Shown piece after piece: positions 1 to 5,827 of a DNA stretch of 18,818 nucleotides. Source of the stretch: an uncultured Oscillospiraceae bacterium (GTDB lineage: Bacteria > Bacillota > Clostridia > Oscillospirales > Oscillospiraceae); contig CAJTLI010000040.1 of assembly GCA_910577525.1 (NCBI GenBank), positions 1-18,818 on the forward strand. The letters run 5' to 3'. Position numbers and translations under genes: made by a program. Numbering within the stretch: the first letter of the stretch is position 1; the number at the start of each line of letters is the position of its first letter. The notes beneath the pieces were generated by a model. That model had not been told where the DNA came from, did not search any database, and worked only from the letters and a program-made list of their open reading frames with translations.

Positions 1-2
1 AA

Positions 3-377
3 AAACTACAAAATTTCTTCGGCGTTTTCTTACAATTTCAGATTGGCGTTGACACCCAACTGAAAGGGCTGGAGGGCCAAATGCAGACGGCAGAATTGGA
101 GTTGCGGGAGGCCGTGTCCGGCGTCGAGCAGGTAAAGAAGGAATACACTCAACTGATGAATTGGGCCGAACTGTATGACAACTGTACCTTTGAGGCGAAG
201 AAAATGATTGTGGCGCAGTTTGTAAAGGCCGTCCATGTCAAGCGGGGGTATGAGCTGGATATTGAGTTCAACGTATCTTTCGAGGAATTTCAGTCGCTCT
301 ATCTGGAGCCGGAGGAAAAGGGCCGCAAGCGCAAGAGAGCCGGGGAAATCCTGGCCCTTGCGGAGTGCATAGGATGA
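3..377 (+). CDS. Large serine recombinase, C-terminal part (5' end outside window)
   Basis: The frame is open from the window edge to TGA at 375-377, giving the last 124 residues. They are a charged, coiled-coil-like stretch (KGLEGQMQTAELELREAV) followed by a compact segment with FEAKKMIVAQFVKAVHVKRG and IEFNVSFEEFQ. From family knowledge this pattern is typical of the C-terminal region of large serine recombinases (resolvase/recombinase/zinc-ribbon proteins) of clostridial integrative elements. The catalytic serine domain would lie upstream and cannot be seen. Such genes usually sit at one end of the element they move, so an attachment site could lie just downstream. A hairpin follows the stop directly, and the Mu-type element has inserted about 70 bp further on. 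The family call is fairly secure; which element it belongs to is unknown. Confidence 0.7.
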   Translation, partial: KLQNFFGVFLQFQIGVDTQLKGLEGQMQTAELELREAVSGVEQVKKEYTQLMNWAELYDNCTFEAKKMIVAQFVKAVHVKRGYELDIEFNVSFEEFQSLYLEPEEKGRKRKRAGEILALAECIG

Positions 378-410
378 AAAATGGCTTGCACAAGCCAGTC
401 AAGCCATTTT
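378..410 (+). terminator. Terminator-like hairpin after the recombinase gene
   Basis: AAAATGGCTTG (378-388) pairs perfectly with CAAGCCATTTT (400-410) around an 11-nt loop, immediately after the recombinase stop codon. The 3' arm ends in TTTT and further T-rich sequence follows, which fits an intrinsic terminator. Confidence 0.6.
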
Positions 411-445
411 CGAGATTTTTCCCCATTTCCTTTTTCATTTTGTAT

Positions 446-450
446 GAGTA
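446..450. repeat. Target site duplication, left copy (GAGTA)
   Basis: GAGTA lies directly before the first base (TGT) of the Mu-type element and is repeated directly after its last base at 8719-8723. Five base pairs is the duplication length known for Mu-family transposition. The match is exactly five; the sixth base differs. Confidence 0.88.
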
Positions 451-471
451 TGTAGCCGGACACGCAAAACG
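451..471 (+). repeat. Left terminal inverted repeat with transposase site L1
   Basis: TGTAGCC plus GGACACGCAAAACG (458-471). It is the counterpart of 8698-8718 on the other strand, with 17 of 21 positions identical. The GC-GAAAA-like core resembles the known MuA end-binding sites, so transposase binding is inferred. Confidence 0.85.
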
Positions 472-549
472 CTATTTTTCCCTTAGTCGCAAAAACGCCC
501 GAAACCGTTGCGGCTGTAGGAAAAATGCCAGTTTTGATTAAGGGAAAAA

Positions 550-563
550 GGACACGCAAAACG
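550..563 (+). promoter_or_regulatory. Internal transposase-binding-site candidate L2
   Basis: A second exact copy of GGACACGCAAAACG, 92 bp inside L1 and in the same orientation. It is followed by TAACTGA, which matches the TAATTGA after the right-end site except for one base. Mu ends also hold multiple spaced MuA sites, so this is probably a second end site. Confidence 0.7.
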
Positions 564-604
564 TAACTGAACACATGACTAAGGGAATTTTCCCTAAAAC
601 ATGA

Positions 605-647
605 AAAACCCCGCAAGTGCCTGAAATTACAGGGCTTGCGGGGTTTT
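605..647. terminator. Bidirectional terminator-like hairpin in the left end
   Basis: AAAACCCCGCAAG (605-617) pairs perfectly with CTTGCGGGGTTTT (635-647); inner CCTG/CAGG extends the stem. With A-rich and T-rich edges it can act in both directions. It would end leftward transcription from the repressor gene and shield the element from transcription entering from the recombinase side. Confidence 0.75.
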
Positions 648-683
648 ATGCGTGTTGATAAAGGGAATTGACTAAGGGAAAAA

Positions 684-697
684 GGACGCGCAAAACG
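684..697 (+). promoter_or_regulatory. Internal transposase-binding-site candidate L3
   Basis: GGACGCGCAAAACG differs from L1/L2 by one base, has the same orientation and lies 134 bp after L2. It is followed by CAATTGA. As at L2 it is preceded by AAGGGAAAAA, so the repeated unit is longer than the core. Confidence 0.65.
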
Positions 698-703
698 CAA
701 TTG

Positions 704-736
704 ATAATTATTCATTATAATCGAATAATTATTCAT
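704..736 (+). repeat. 12-bp direct repeat, two copies 21 bp apart
   Basis: ATAATTATTCAT occurs at 704-715 and 725-736, that is two helical turns apart, between transposase site L3 and the 3' end of the repressor gene. The spacing would place two bound proteins on the same DNA face. Function unknown; an operator or an accessory end site is possible. Confidence 0.5.
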
Positions 737-746
737 CTCTAATTGC

Positions 747-1307
747 CTATCTTATCCGTTCCTCAAGTAACGCATACAGTTCCTCTAAACAACCACCAAT
801 TTCAAGTTTTAGCCGTGAGAGCTTGCTCTTATTCAGCAGGGCAGCATCTTTATCAGCACATCCTTTTGGGGTAGTTTCGACAAACTGGGATATTTCATCA
901 ATTATCCCGGAAAGAGATTCAAGTAACAATTCCCGATAAATCTCTGTTTCGCACGTAGTGCGATAAATACTGGTGAGTGCAGCAAGCATAAATTCAGAGC
1001 TGTAAAGACTACCATCACTCATTTCTTGCTCAAGCATTAAGCTTTCAAGCATTTTTAAATACTGTTTAATCTTTGGTTTTGTTTCCTCAACTGGCGCTAC
1101 ACCTACCAGTTTATCAATCTTGAATTCGTACCTTATCAATTTAAGGAGTGTTTCCGAGGGATTTTCTTTCCCGCCCTCGATTTTGCTAATATGTGCGTGA
1201 GTTACACCAAGGCGGGCCCCAAATTCCTGCTGAGATAGGCCATACCGCTGTCGAATGGCTTTTATAGCCTCCCCTGTAAGCTGTCCATTGTTGCGAAGGG
1301 GTTCCAT
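747..1307 (-). CDS. HTH (XRE-type) repressor of the Mu-type element
   Basis: A 186-residue protein. An N-terminal XRE-type helix-turn-helix covers roughly residues 10-55 (RYGLSQQEFGARLGVTHAHI, then SKIEGGKENPS), the classic lambda-repressor/Cro pattern. A helical C-terminal region of about 120 residues has no recognised peptidase motif. The ATG at 1305-1307 is preferred over the GTG 12 bp upstream because GGAGG sits five bases before it. It is transcribed away from the transposase operon, the place the c repressor holds in Mu. It probably binds the dyad and GTGAGTTA repeats at 1325-1393 and holds the element silent. It is not visibly homologous to Mu Repc; the role is inferred from position and HTH. 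Confidence 0.8.
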   Translation of the reverse strand: MEPLRNNGQLTGEAIKAIRQRYGLSQQEFGARLGVTHAHISKIEGGKENPSETLLKLIRYEFKIDKLVGVAPVEETKPKIKQYLKMLESLMLEQEMSDGSLYSSEFMLAALTSIYRTTCETEIYRELLLESLSGIIDEISQFVETTPKGCADKDAALLNKSKLSRLKLEIGGCLEELYALLEERIR

Positions 1308-1324
1308 TTTTACCTCCACCTTTC

Positions 1325-1359
1325 GTGAGTTACAATATTTTTGTTGACATTGTGAGTTA
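1325..1359 (+). repeat. GTGAGTTA direct repeat, candidate operator
   Basis: GTGAGTTA occurs at 1325-1332 and 1352-1359. The second copy lies within the -35/-10 spacer of the rightward promoter. Repeats inside a promoter beside an HTH repressor gene are plausible operators. Confidence 0.45.
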
Positions 1360-1372
1360 GTTACTATATAAT
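1344..1372 (+). promoter_or_regulatory. Rightward early promoter (toward transposase operon)
   Basis: TTGACA (1344-1349), a 17-bp spacer and TATAAT (1367-1372): a full consensus sigma-A promoter. The expected start is near 1380. It would drive the Cro/Ner-like gene and the transposition genes, corresponding to Mu Pe. Confidence 0.85.
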
Positions 1373-1393
1373 GAACTTAGCCTGTTCATTATA
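1367..1393. promoter_or_regulatory. Inverted repeat spanning both -10 boxes (switch operator)
   Basis: TATAATGAAC (1367-1376) and GTTCATTATA (1384-1393) are perfect inverted repeats separated by seven bases. Each arm contains the -10 box of one of two facing promoters, and the centre (1380) is the expected start of both. A dimeric HTH protein bound here would block both -10 elements. Confidence 0.7.
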
Positions 1394-1416
1394 TCTATTT
1401 CATCACAACATTTCAA
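1388..1416 (-). promoter_or_regulatory. Leftward promoter for the repressor gene
   Basis: On the minus strand TTGAAA (1416-1411) is followed after 17 bp by TATAAT (1393-1388). Transcription would begin near 1380 and run left through the rightward promoter into the repressor gene. Confidence 0.65.
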
Positions 1417-1428
1417 GGGGGTGTAAGA

Positions 1429-1671
1429 ATGTCTCGGACAACCAATCTTAGCAACAAACCGCCGCTTGGAACTATGATAGGCAAACGCTTGAAAGAAATG
1501 GACAAACAGCAAAAATGGTTGGCACAGGAGGCCTGGATATCAAAAACATACTTATGTGCCATCATGAATGGCCGCGCCATTCCAACGTTGGCGGCGCTCA
1601 AACAGATTGCCAAGCCACTGGGCCTTGACCCCTTTGATCTGGTTGCGGCCCTGTTTGGCAAGGAATCCTGA
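1429..1671 (+). CDS. Small Cro/Ner-like HTH regulator
   Basis: An 80-residue protein, almost entirely one XRE-type helix-turn-helix domain (MIGKRLKEMDKQQKWLAQEA, then ISKTYLCAIMNGRAIPTLAAL, tail GLDPFDLVAALFG). The ATG has AAGGGGG seven bases upstream. It is the first gene behind the rightward early promoter and lies before the transposase, the position of ner in Mu and cro in lambda. It therefore probably turns down the early and/or repressor promoters once transposition has begun. The sequence does not look like Mu Ner itself; the name reflects position and size. Confidence 0.75.
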   Translation: MSRTTNLSNKPPLGTMIGKRLKEMDKQQKWLAQEAWISKTYLCAIMNGRAIPTLAALKQIAKPLGLDPFDLVAALFGKES

Positions 1672-1738
1672 CTATTACAGTCCCATAATAATTTTTTCCA
1701 GTTTGGGATATAGTTAGTTCGACAGGAGGTGATGCGTT

Positions 1739-3547
1739 TTGACATGGCTTACAGTGCGGGAAGCGGCTTCCTTTTGCGGTGTGACTGACAGCGCGATCAA
1801 AAAAGCCGTACAACGGAATAGATACCAGCACCGCTATGTCAACGGTATGGGCCGGGGCGGCAAGCAGCTGCGCATTGCCTTAGAATCACTTCCTGAAAAA
1901 GCGCAAGCCCTGTATCGCGGGGAAGTATCCCCTCCCGTGGACATTCTGCAATTCACAAGCAAGCAGCGGGATGAAGCCAACGCTAAAGCGTGGGTCGTGG
2001 AGCAGTACCAGCATGAGGGCCTATCCCCGGATGATTTTATATCCTGGTTCAATTCCAATAACCCCACGGAGGACGCTATCACCAAAAGCAAGCTGTTTCG
2101 CTGGCAGCACAAATACCAGGGGAAAGACGTGGCGGAGCTGATTGACCGCCGCGGCGGGCACAACCGGGGAAAGGATACCATTCCCGAGGACGCATGGGAA
2201 TTGTTTTACTCCCTCTATATGACCCAGCAAAAGCGGTCTGTCCGCCTTTGCCACCACATTACCAGTATGGAATATCCCGATATTCCGTCTTATAAAGCCT
2301 TTGAGCGCAAGATCAAGACTATCCCCATGTATGCGATCCTGCGATACCGGGAAGGGCTGAAAGCGTTCACCGACGCCCTTCCATACATGGAGCGCAGCAA
2401 GTTGGATATCGCCTCAAATGATATCTGGTTCTCAGACCATCATTTGGTAGATGTGTTCGTCAAGAGCGCAGATGGGACAAAGGTGATCCGCCCGTGGCTG
2501 ACCGTGTTCTTTGACGCCCGATCCAACCGGGTTGTATCTTTCCTTGTCAGGAACGCAGACCCCAACGCTACAGCGGTCAAGAAGTGCTTCCGCCTGGGCG
2601 TGGAGCAAAACGGGGTGCCCAATGAGGTGTACTTCGACAACGGCAAGGATTACCGTTCCAGCAGCTTTAGCAAGGACTACCCCATGTCGCTGGTAAATCA
2701 ACTCGGGGTAGGGACGATATACGCGACCCCCTATCACGGTGCCGCTAAGACTGTGGAGCGGTTCTTCGGCACGTTCACCAACCGCTTTAGCCGCCGTTTC
2801 AAGACCTATACGGGCTGCAACGCCAAAATCAGGCCGGAAGAAATGCAGATCCCCAATAAGGAGATTTTGCCGCTGGCCCCCACTCTGGATGACTTCATAG
2901 CGCAGCTGTCCGCATACATAGACGAATACAACCAGACGCCAAACAGCGGGATGGACATGGAGGGCAAGTGCCCAGACCAAGTATATGCTGAAAATCTGGC
3001 TGTTAAGCGGGTTATCCGCGACCATGACGCCCTCCGTCTGCTGTGCGGCAACACTGAGGAACGGGTGGTCAACAAAAGCGGTGTCTCCATCAAGAATAAC
3101 CACTATTATAATGACGCCCTTCTTTCCCATATGGGTGAGCGCGTCATGGTGGTGTATGACCCGGATAACATCGACAAAATGGCCGTCTTTGATAGGGAGG
3201 GCCGCGCGATCTGTTTGGCAGAAGCCAAAATCCGCACCCCGTTCCGGCATACCAGCGAGGAAGACTATATCCGGGCCGCAAAGGAGAAGAAAGCCGCCCG
3301 GGCCATCGTCGCCAAGTACAAGCCCGCCCGAGAAATGGATATCCACGAAATCGTGGCCCGCAACCAGCTCATGGAGCAGACCTTCACCGAATCCGGTGAT
3401 CCGGATATCGTGGAGCATATCGCGCCCCAGGCGGCGGAGAACTCCGCCATCCTAAAGGCCACAGACCGCACCGAAACCACCCGGCGCATTCGAGAGGAGG
3501 ATAGCGTAAGCGCCACGCTGTTAGGATTCTACCAAAAGCAAGCGTAA
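1739..3547 (+). CDS. MuA-type DDE transposase
   Basis: A 602-residue protein (MuA has 663). The start is TTG at 1739, because a near-perfect AGGAGGTGAT (1724-1733) lies at proper distance. The N-terminus (TVREAASFCGVTDSAIKKAV, then GRGGKQLRIALESLP) matches the Mu-type winged-helix end/enhancer-binding domain. The RNase-H-like core has D233 (FSDHHLVDVF), D300 (YFDNGKDYR) and E340 (KTVERFFGT). The 67-residue spacing of the two Asp equals that known for MuA D269/D336. RPWLTVFFDARS and the region after residue 400 fit the Mu core and beta-barrel domain. The C-terminal region (after about 520) is basic/helical and should contact the MuB-type ATPase encoded 13 bp downstream. The enzyme pairs and joins the element ends at 451 and 8718. 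All catalytic residues are present. Confidence 0.95.
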   Translation: MTWLTVREAASFCGVTDSAIKKAVQRNRYQHRYVNGMGRGGKQLRIALESLPEKAQALYRGEVSPPVDILQFTSKQRDEANAKAWVVEQYQHEGLSPDDFISWFNSNNPTEDAITKSKLFRWQHKYQGKDVAELIDRRGGHNRGKDTIPEDAWELFYSLYMTQQKRSVRLCHHITSMEYPDIPSYKAFERKIKTIPMYAILRYREGLKAFTDALPYMERSKLDIASNDIWFSDHHLVDVFVKSADGTKVIRPWLTVFFDARSNRVVSFLVRNADPNATAVKKCFRLGVEQNGVPNEVYFDNGKDYRSSSFSKDYPMSLVNQLGVGTIYATPYHGAAKTVERFFGTFTNRFSRRFKTYTGCNAKIRPEEMQIPNKEILPLAPTLDDFIAQLSAYIDEYNQTPNSGMDMEGKCPDQVYAENLAVKRVIRDHDALRLLCGNTEERVVNKSGVSIKNNHYYNDALLSHMGERVMVVYDPDNIDKMAVFDREGRAICLAEAKIRTPFRHTSEEDYIRAAKEKKAARAIVAKYKPAREMDIHEIVARNQLMEQTFTESGDPDIVEHIAPQAAENSAILKATDRTETTRRIREEDSVSATLLGFYQKQA

Positions 3548-3560
3548 AGGAGGGAATGAA

Positions 3561-4469
3561 ATGCTTGCCGAAACCAGGGCCGTCCTTACCGATTTTATGG
3601 AGCGCAGCGGCAAATCACAGCGGCAGATATCCCGTGAAACGGGGCTTTCCACGTCCGTTATCTCGCAGTTCCTGAATGGCTGCTACGCGGGGGACAATGA
3701 GGAAGTCGCTAAATCTATCAACCAGTATCTAACCATTGGTAAAGAGCGTTTAAACACTGTTTCTAAGATGCCCTTCTATCCCGAGCTCTACAACACGAAA
3801 GAGGTTCTTTTTACCTGCCTCTATGCCCACCAGCACAATGATATTACCTTAGTGAGCGGCGACGCGGGAGCGGGGAAAACAACCGCCCTTCGCCACTACG
3901 CCGAAACGAACACCGGGGTTATCTCCGTCACAGCCAATGCCTGTACCACATCGGCCACCGCCGTACTGGGCCTGATCTGCCAGCAGGTGGGGCGTCAGGT
4001 TCCAGGCCGGAAAGCAGCGCTCATGAATACGCTGGTGGAGCAGCTGACCGGGACAAACCGCCTGATTATCATTGACGAGGCCGACCACCTTTCGCTGGAC
4101 GCGCTCCAGGCCGTACGCAATCTCAACGATCTGGCCGGGGTGGGTATCGTCCTATCCGGCAACGACAAGATTTACCGTCAGATGAAAGCCGGACGCCGCA
4201 GCTATGAGTTTGACCAGCTTCGTACCCGGATCGTCATCCGCAAAAAGATATACAACGATTACAAAATCGAGGAAATGGAAGCTATGTTTCCCGGCCTTAG
4301 TGAAAGCTGTATCGGCTATCTGCTGAAGCTGGCCCACGGTGAAAGTCTACGCACCGCCAAAAAGCTGTATAACGTGGCAGCGGAATTTGCCGTCGCCCAG
4401 GGGAGCGCCCTCACGGCGAAGCACCTTCGTGATACCCACCGGCAGCTTTTGGGGGAGGTCTGCGCATGA
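3561..4469 (+). CDS. MuB-type AAA ATPase (transposition target selector)
   Basis: A 302-residue protein; MuB has 312. An N-terminal HTH (about residues 16-45, KSQRQISRETGLSTSVISQF) is followed by an AAA domain with Walker A GDAGAGKT (100-107) and Walker B LIIIDEAD (168-175), then a helical C-terminal domain. This is the MuB/IstB/TnsC-like layout. MuB forms ATP-dependent filaments on target DNA, delivers target to MuA and gives target immunity. The ATG has AAGGAGGG six bases upstream, 13 bp after the transposase stop, so the two are co-translated. Adjacency to a MuA-type transposase separates it from IS21 IstB and Tn7 TnsC. It appears intact. Confidence 0.92.
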   Translation: MLAETRAVLTDFMERSGKSQRQISRETGLSTSVISQFLNGCYAGDNEEVAKSINQYLTIGKERLNTVSKMPFYPELYNTKEVLFTCLYAHQHNDITLVSGDAGAGKTTALRHYAETNTGVISVTANACTTSATAVLGLICQQVGRQVPGRKAALMNTLVEQLTGTNRLIIIDEADHLSLDALQAVRNLNDLAGVGIVLSGNDKIYRQMKAGRRSYEFDQLRTRIVIRKKIYNDYKIEEMEAMFPGLSESCIGYLLKLAHGESLRTAKKLYNVAAEFAVAQGSALTAKHLRDTHRQLLGEVCA

Positions 4470-4561
4470 ACATATACATAACAGCAGACAAGAAAAATGA
4501 GAAAAGGACGGCTGCTACCGCAAATAACAGCCGCCCAAGCGCTGGGACAACTTCCCGTTAG
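4466..4561 (+). CDS. Possible 31-residue peptide coupled to the ATPase gene
   Basis: The ATG overlaps the stop codon of the ATPase gene (ATGA), and GGGGGAGG lies about ten bases upstream. It encodes a short basic, Ser/Thr/Ala-rich peptide (MNIYITADKKNEKRTAATAN, then NSRPSAGTTSR). The overlap suggests translational coupling. There is no domain and no homologue I recognise; it may be fortuitous. Confidence 0.3.
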   Translation: MNIYITADKKNEKRTAATANNSRPSAGTTSR

Positions 4562-4638
4562 AACTCCCCTACAGTATATCATCTGTTCCACAGTTTTTCA
4601 AGATAGGACAAGCCCAATATTTGAAAGGAGCGGTTTTT

Positions 4639-4935
4639 GTGGAAATGTTTGATTTTGAAAATCTCAATATCAGCACCGCAAGCAATGAAACGATTGGGGC
4701 GCTGGCTGAGGCCCTTTTCCCGCTTACCTCTGAGCGCAGCGAGGAGGAGCGGGAAATTGATCGGGATTTTGAAGGGGTACTTGAAACCCTGGAGAGCAGC
4801 TTCAACCCCAAGCAGCGCAAATGGTTTGAGCATTACCAGCAGCAGATGGACGCAGAACTTCGCGTTGCCGAGCGACGGCGGTTCGTATGCGGCTTCAAAA
4901 CGGCCATGCGGTTAGCGCTGGAAAGTATGAAATAA
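4639..4935 (+). CDS. Small early protein of unknown function
   Basis: A 98-residue acidic protein. GTG at 4639 is chosen over the upstream TTG (4621) because AAAGGAG (4624-4630) lies eight bases before it, whereas the TTG overlaps that site. The N-terminal part (MFDFENLNISTASNETIGAL) is followed by a very acidic helix (SERSEEEREIDRDFEG) and a C-terminal helical segment ending FVCGFKTAMRLALESM. I do not recognise the family. The length, the helical pattern and the final F-x-x-G-F-type motif resemble small clostridial phage proteins, and the following gene ends similarly. It lies in the early/semi-essential region, where Mu carries kil, gam and other accessory genes. No Gam-like sequence is visible. 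Confidence 0.7.
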   Translation: MEMFDFENLNISTASNETIGALAEALFPLTSERSEEEREIDRDFEGVLETLESSFNPKQRKWFEHYQQQMDAELRVAERRRFVCGFKTAMRLALESMK

Positions 4936-4948
4936 GGAGGGACACACA

Positions 4949-5254
4949 ATGTTAAGCAGAAAAGTGCTGGATGCCCTACGCGATGAATTCAACGAGGAAT
5001 TTGGCGAACTGAGCGAAAAAGACCGCTACATACAACAGATGAAAGCAGATGCCTTCGCGCTGATCGGCAGCATGGCCCCCAATGACAGACGGTTGAAGTA
5101 TGAAGTCGATGACGCCATCACGGGCATTGTCGCGGCTTCGTCCCTACTGGGCTTCTATATCGGTCTCAAGACCGGGGCCGATATGGAGCGGCATATCTCT
5201 GATTCCAAATTCCCGGAGCAGGTTTTGAAAGTGTTCCGTGAACTCAAAGAATAA
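4949..5254 (+). CDS. Small early protein of unknown function (DUF6809-like pattern)
   Basis: A 101-residue protein, with AAGGAGGG seven bases before the ATG and 13 bp after the previous gene. It is predicted mostly helical: LSRKVLDALRDEFNEEFGEL, a polar middle, then VAASSLLGFYIGLKTGADME, a GFxxGhxxGxxxE-like motif. That ending recalls small proteins of clostridial genomes grouped as DUF6809, but the match is only a pattern. Its similarity in size and ending to the preceding gene could reflect an old duplication. It lies directly upstream of a 40-bp perfect palindrome, which probably closes the early unit or controls the mor-like gene. Function unknown. Confidence 0.7.
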   Translation: MLSRKVLDALRDEFNEEFGELSEKDRYIQQMKADAFALIGSMAPNDRRLKYEVDDAITGIVAASSLLGFYIGLKTGADMERHISDSKFPEQVLKVFRELKE

Positions 5255-5259
5255 TCTTG

Positions 5260-5299
5260 CTTCCACCCCCGTTATCACGCGTGATAACGGGGGTGGAAG
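5260..5299. promoter_or_regulatory. Perfect 40-bp palindrome between early and late genes
   Basis: CTTCCACCCCCGTTATCACG (5260-5279) is followed directly, without loop, by its exact reverse complement (5280-5299). It begins five bases after the stop of the preceding gene. No T-run follows on either side, so a simple intrinsic terminator is not clear. It may be a protein-binding site, a factor-assisted terminator or an RNA stem. Confidence 0.7.
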
Positions 5300-5312
5300 T
5301 GTTTGGGCATAG

Positions 5313-5367
5313 TTGTATACCATCTTCATACAAAGCCGTTTATACGTCTTTTAAACCGCAATATAAG
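5313..5367 (+). promoter_or_regulatory. Candidate activator site and promoter before the mor-like gene
   Basis: TTGTAT (5313-5318) and ATACAA (5328-5333) form an inverted repeat with a nine-base spacer. TATAAG (5362-5367) lies 28 bp downstream, with no good -35 box. Mor/C activators of Mu bind interrupted dyads upstream of promoters lacking a -35, so this could be a middle/late promoter. Tentative. The rest of 5300-5507 shows no gene I can support. Confidence 0.35.
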
Positions 5368-5507
5368 CAGATGGTGGATATATCCCGTGCGTTTGGCTTT
5401 GCTGTCTCTTTTGAATTTTGCTTAGAAGCAATTCCAAGAAATGTTTCAACAAGACTTTTCATAGAAATGCAGTTACTATTAAAAAGCAAGTTGATTGCTG
5501 AAAGGCG

Positions 5508-5810
5508 GTGCATAGCGTGTTGGAGCCATGGACAAATGAACTTACATCTTCCATGCTGCCCGATGGGATTTGTAAAAGAATCGCTGAAGAAATCGGGGCG
5601 GACAATCTTCTAAAATTGGCTGTACTGGTTGGCGGTTCAACCTTCTATATGCCTCAAGCGGAAAGTATTCTGCGTCCGCTCAGAGACCAGAAAATCAAAG
5701 AGGCGTACAACGGTTACAACATTCCAGAACTTGCAGAAAGATATGGCATCACCCAGCGGCTTGTTCAGCAAATTGTACGGCAAAAACCGGCTTACCCCAT
5801 ATCTGAATAA
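5508..5810 (+). CDS. Mor-type transcription activator of the late genes
   Basis: A protein of 97-100 residues. GTG at 5508 and GTG at 5517 are both possible; AGGCGG fits the spacing of the second better. The core reads CKRIAEEIGADNLLKLAVLV-GGSTFYMPQAE, with a basic C-terminal HTH (YNIPELAERYGITQRLVQQI). This matches the Mor transcription activator family (Mor and C of phage Mu): a dimerisation domain with the GG-YIP-like strand, then a DNA-binding helix-turn-helix. In Mu, Mor switches from early to middle transcription. Here the capsid gene starts 17 bp downstream, so this activator is transcribed together with the morphogenesis genes and no separate C gene is present: a shortened cascade. 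It probably acts at the dyads at 5260-5333. Confidence 0.82.
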   Translation: MHSVLEPWTNELTSSMLPDGICKRIAEEIGADNLLKLAVLVGGSTFYMPQAESILRPLRDQKIKEAYNGYNIPELAERYGITQRLVQQIVRQKPAYPISE

Positions 5811-5827
5811 ACAGGAGGACAAATCAA

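Noticed and set aside
299..736. 145-residue minus-strand frame in the left end of the element
   Set aside because: Runs across the element boundary, the terminator hairpin and the transposase sites, so it cannot be an old gene; composition is not coding-like.
2432..3418. 328-residue minus-strand frame inside the transposase gene
   Set aside because: Antisense to the conserved DDE core; no recognisable domain.
1739..4469. CRISPR-associated or Tn7-like transposon (TnsB/TnsC pair)
   Set aside because: Transposase and ATPase could superficially suggest it, but the D-D spacing, N-terminal domain, 5-bp TSD with Mu-like ends and phage genes identify the Mu family; no TniQ, Cas gene or CRISPR array is present.
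5257..5613. 118-residue plus-strand frame starting in the 40-bp palindrome
   Set aside because: No ribosome site, overlaps the start of the well-supported Mor-type gene in another frame, and the sequence is unlike any family.
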